From assembly GCF_014472395.1 (NCBI RefSeq), contig NZ_JACSZW010000015.1, positions 1 through 46,589 on the forward strand: a DNA stretch of 46,589 nt. The letters are read 5' to 3'. Of the stretch, positions 44,266 to 46,589 are shown piece by piece. Numbering within the stretch: the stretch's first letter is position 1; every line of letters begins with the position of its first letter. The translations under genes and the position numbers were made by a program. Under the pieces are notes generated by a model. That model worked only from the letters and a program-made list of their open reading frames with translations, made no database searches and was not told where the DNA came from. This DNA comes from Pedobacter sp. N36a. Lineage in GTDB: Bacteria > Bacteroidota > Bacteroidia > Sphingobacteriales > Sphingobacteriaceae.

Positions 44266-46440
44266 ATGAAATTTACTTATCTACAACCAAAATTTATCTT
44301 TTTTATATTTTTTACCACCTTTAATTTTTCGGTTTATTCACAGCAGAAAGTAGTTGAGCAAAGGATTAATCAACTCCTCTCTAAAATGACTTTGGAGGAA
44401 AAAGTAGGAATGATCCATGCAAACTCTTCATTTACTTCTGCAGGTGTTGCTAGGCTAGGCATTCCGGAATTGGTAATGTCTGATGGCCCTCATGGTGTTA
44501 GACCTGAACATGGCAGAGATTGGAACATGTCTAACGATCATGTAAATGATGCTGGAACCTATCTTCCAACTGGTAATGCCCTTGCCGCTACATGGAATCC
44601 TAAATTAGGTTATGAATTTGGTTCGGTACTAGGAAGTGAAGCCAATGCAAGAGGAAAAGATGTGATTTTAGGGCCAGGCATAAACATCATTAGAACACCA
44701 TTAAATGGGAGGAATTTTGAATACTTGAGCGAAGACCCATTTCTAATTAGCAAAATGGCAGTTGGCTACATTAAAGGAGTACAGGATCAAGGTGTTTCTG
44801 CAAGTTTAAAACATTTCATCGCCAATAATCAAGAAACAGACAGAACTGCTGTAAATGTAGAAATGAGCGAGCGTGCTTTAAGAGAAATTTATTTGCCAGG
44901 TTTTAAAGCCGCTGTAATTGAAGGTGGTGTAAATACGGTGATGGGAGCTTATAACAAGTTTAGAGGCCAATGGGCAACACACAATTATTATCTAGTTAAT
45001 AAAATTTTAAAAGGAGAATGGGGCTTTGAGGGTTTCCTGATGAGCGATTGGGGAGCTGTACACCATACCAATGAAGCTTTATACAATGGTACTGATCTCG
45101 AAATGGGCACTGACCTTGCCATGTTGCCTAAACCAAATTATGGCAAATTTTTTATGGGCGATACTGTGGTTACATTGGTAAATGCAGGTAAAGTTCCTAT
45201 CCCTTTAATTGACGATAAGGTGAGAAGGATCTTAAGGGTTATGTTTAAGACAGGAATGATGGATAAAAGCCGGAAACCTGGAAAGTTTGCCACAAAAGAA
45301 CACCAGCAAACCGCCTTGAAAATTGCCGAAGAGGCAATTGTGCTACTCAAAAACAAAGACCAGGTTTTGCCTCTGAATGCTTCAAAAATTAAAAATATCG
45401 CAGTAATTGGAACCAATGCCACTAAACTAAATGCCATGGGCGGTGGTAGCTCTCAGGTAAAACCAACTTATGAAATAACACCATTGATGGGTATCGAGAA
45501 CTATATGGGTTCAAAGGCAAAAGTAACATTTGCCAAAGGTTACGAAGTGGCCAAAGATGCAACCGCTAATCAAAAACTAGTAGACGAAGCGGTTAAAATT
45601 GCCTCAACTGCAGATCAAGTTGTTTTTGTAGGAGGTTGGGTGCATGGATACGATTTTAGTAAATGGGACGATAATGCCTTTGATGCGGAAGGGATAGATA
45701 AGAAAGACTTAAAGTTGCCTTTCGGACAAGCTGAATTAATTAAAGCATTGTTAAAAGTTAAACCGAACCTTATTATTATGATGATGGGCGGTGGTCCAGT
45801 AGAAATGAACTCTTGGATTGATGATGCAAAAGTAGTCATAGAGGGTTGGTATCCCGGCATGGAAGGTGGCAATGCACTAGCCAATGTTATTTTCGGTAAG
45901 GTAAATCCCTCTGGAAAATTACCTATGACGTTCCCTAAAAAATTGGAAGATTCTCCAGCACATAAGCTGGGCGATTATCCAGGTGTAAACGGTACTGCTG
46001 TTTATCATGAAGATATTTTTGTGGGTTACCGCTATTTTGATACCTATAAAGTTGAACCTCAATTTGCATTTGGCCACGGTTTATCTTACACTAAATTTAA
46101 ATATGACAAAATGGAGGTAGTAGCTACTGATAAAAAAGCAACAATCAGCCTAAGCATTACAAACACAGGTAAAATTGATGGAGCGGAGGTTGTTCAATTT
46201 TATGTTCATCAGGATCAGCCCAAATTGCCTAGGCCAGAAAAGGAATTAAAGGCATTTCAAAAAGTCTTTCTTAAAGCAGGTGAAACCCAAAATGTCGAAA
46301 TTGAATTGGATAAAACAGCTTTTCATTATTATGATGATCAATCATTTAACTGGGTTGTTGATGGGGGCAAATACCAGATTTTGGTGGGTAGCTCTTCAAG
46401 AGATATTCGTCAACAGGTATTGGTGGAGTTTAAGCCTTGA
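44266..46440 (+). CDS. GH3 beta-glucosidase-like enzyme
   Basis: A 724-residue exported three-domain GH3 enzyme (signal peptide to about residue 25, VYSQQ). The TIM barrel has LVMSDGPHGVRPE and KHFIANNQETDR, with nucleophile Asp261 in FLMSDWGAVH. The alpha/beta sandwich carries the probable acid/base Glu475 in FDAEGIDKKDLKLP. The fibronectin-III-like C-terminal domain (about 620-715) includes TGKIDGAEVVQFYVH. It would release glucose from the non-reducing end of gluco-oligosaccharides once xylosyl groups are gone. It is the last PUL gene in the window, 106 bases after the GH2 gene, with a weak hairpin GGCTA/TAGCC at 44224-44236 between them. Confidence 0.9.
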   Translation: MKFTYLQPKFIFFIFFTTFNFSVYSQQKVVEQRINQLLSKMTLEEKVGMIHANSSFTSAGVARLGIPELVMSDGPHGVRPEHGRDWNMSNDHVNDAGTYLPTGNALAATWNPKLGYEFGSVLGSEANARGKDVILGPGINIIRTPLNGRNFEYLSEDPFLISKMAVGYIKGVQDQGVSASLKHFIANNQETDRTAVNVEMSERALREIYLPGFKAAVIEGGVNTVMGAYNKFRGQWATHNYYLVNKILKGEWGFEGFLMSDWGAVHHTNEALYNGTDLEMGTDLAMLPKPNYGKFFMGDTVVTLVNAGKVPIPLIDDKVRRILRVMFKTGMMDKSRKPGKFATKEHQQTALKIAEEAIVLLKNKDQVLPLNASKIKNIAVIGTNATKLNAMGGGSSQVKPTYEITPLMGIENYMGSKAKVTFAKGYEVAKDATANQKLVDEAVKIASTADQVVFVGGWVHGYDFSKWDDNAFDAEGIDKKDLKLPFGQAELIKALLKVKPNLIIMMMGGGPVEMNSWIDDAKVVIEGWYPGMEGGNALANVIFGKVNPSGKLPMTFPKKLEDSPAHKLGDYPGVNGTAVYHEDIFVGYRYFDTYKVEPQFAFGHGLSYTKFKYDKMEVVATDKKATISLSITNTGKIDGAEVVQFYVHQDQPKLPRPEKELKAFQKVFLKAGETQNVEIELDKTAFHYYDDQSFNWVVDGGKYQILVGSSSRDIRQQVLVEFKP

Positions 46441-46465
46441 CGCGGAAATTATTATCTTAAATCAA

Positions 46466-46589
46466 TAGTGTCCTAAACGTTTAATGTTTTTGTAAAAAGG
46501 CTTAGGATGGATTGAAATAATCGCATTTTAAGGATTATTCAAAAAAGAATCCCTTGTATGCTGGTATTGGGTTCCAGCTTAGGTGGTTC
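46466..46589 (-). mobile_element. End of an IS4-like insertion sequence (right copy)
   Basis: TAGTGTCCTAAACG at 46466-46479 matches the IS terminus at 111-124 (read on the other strand) at 13 of 14 positions. It begins 26 bases after the GH3 stop. The reading frame inside it (46539-46589) points toward the terminus, so this is the 3' end of an element whose body lies beyond the window. Together with the left copy the two lie in the same orientation. Confidence 0.5.
46539..46589 (-). CDS. Partial transposase-like C-terminus
   Basis: Sixteen codons, EPPKLEPNTSIQGILF, followed by TGA, enter from the right edge. The stop lies 59 bases inside the IS terminus at 46466. Such a tail would suit the end of an IS transposase, and the terminal sequence agrees with the left-edge element. 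The peptide is far too short to name the family by itself. Confidence 0.35.
   Translation of the reverse strand, partial: EPPKLEPNTSIQGILF

Noticed and set aside
1..46589. CRISPR array
   Set aside because: No regularly spaced short repeats were seen. The only repeated short units are the IS21 terminal repeats, which are irregularly spaced and bind transposase.

Overview
The window looks like chromosomal DNA of a Bacteroidota bacterium, most like the Sphingobacteriaceae (Pedobacter-type). The reasons are low GC, SusC/SusD pairs, a hybrid two-component regulator, remnants of a Bacteroidetes conjugative transposon, lipoproteins starting CKK, and a TAnnTTTG -7 box. This placement is an inference from gene content; no marker gene is present.

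Layout. (1) 1-124: one end of an IS4-like insertion sequence that has cut off a susC-like gene (114-1865), behind a TlpA-like thioredoxin gene. (2) 2.8-9.2 kb: worn accessory DNA. It holds an HTH regulator with a palindrome in front, a nucleotidyltransferase-HEPN fusion, an IS3 fragment, and a decayed conjugative-transposon segment: traM pieces, a frameshifted DUF3945-like gene, a histone-H1-like small gene and a RadC/JAB gene. A gene broken by a partial duplication and a DUF1896-like gene follow. (3) 9.4-16.6 kb: a type I restriction-modification operon in the order XRE regulator, hsdR, hsdS, PrrC/RloC-like ATPase, hsdM, closed by a terminator. The PrrC-like gene retains ABC-ATPase motifs and an Arg-x3-Glu...His pattern resembling the PrrC anticodon-nuclease triad, so this is probably a restriction system with a tRNA-cutting back-up. 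(4) 16.9-21.4 kb: a mobile-element graveyard. A complete IS21-family element (17603-20344) has severed a coiled-coil membrane gene on its left, and on its right abuts IS66 and IS256 remnants. (5) 21.5-46.4 kb: a polysaccharide utilization locus, all on the + strand: HTCS regulator, GH31 with PA14 insert, SusC, SusD, surface glycan-binding lipoprotein, GH51-like lipoprotein, GH2, GH9, GH2, GH3. (6) 46466-46589: the other end of an IS4-like element, same terminal sequence as at the left edge.

The PUL enzymes together fit xyloglucan: GH9 (and possibly the GH51-like lipoprotein) for the beta-glucan backbone, GH31/PA14 for alpha-xylosyl, GH2 for galactosyl, GH3 for glucosyl units. SusC/SusD and the SGBP would bind and import oligosaccharides, and the HTCS would sense them and switch on the operon, probably through a 20-bp direct repeat at 25731-25772. 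Substrate assignment is inference from family composition; no GH5, GH43 or GH95 gene is in the window.
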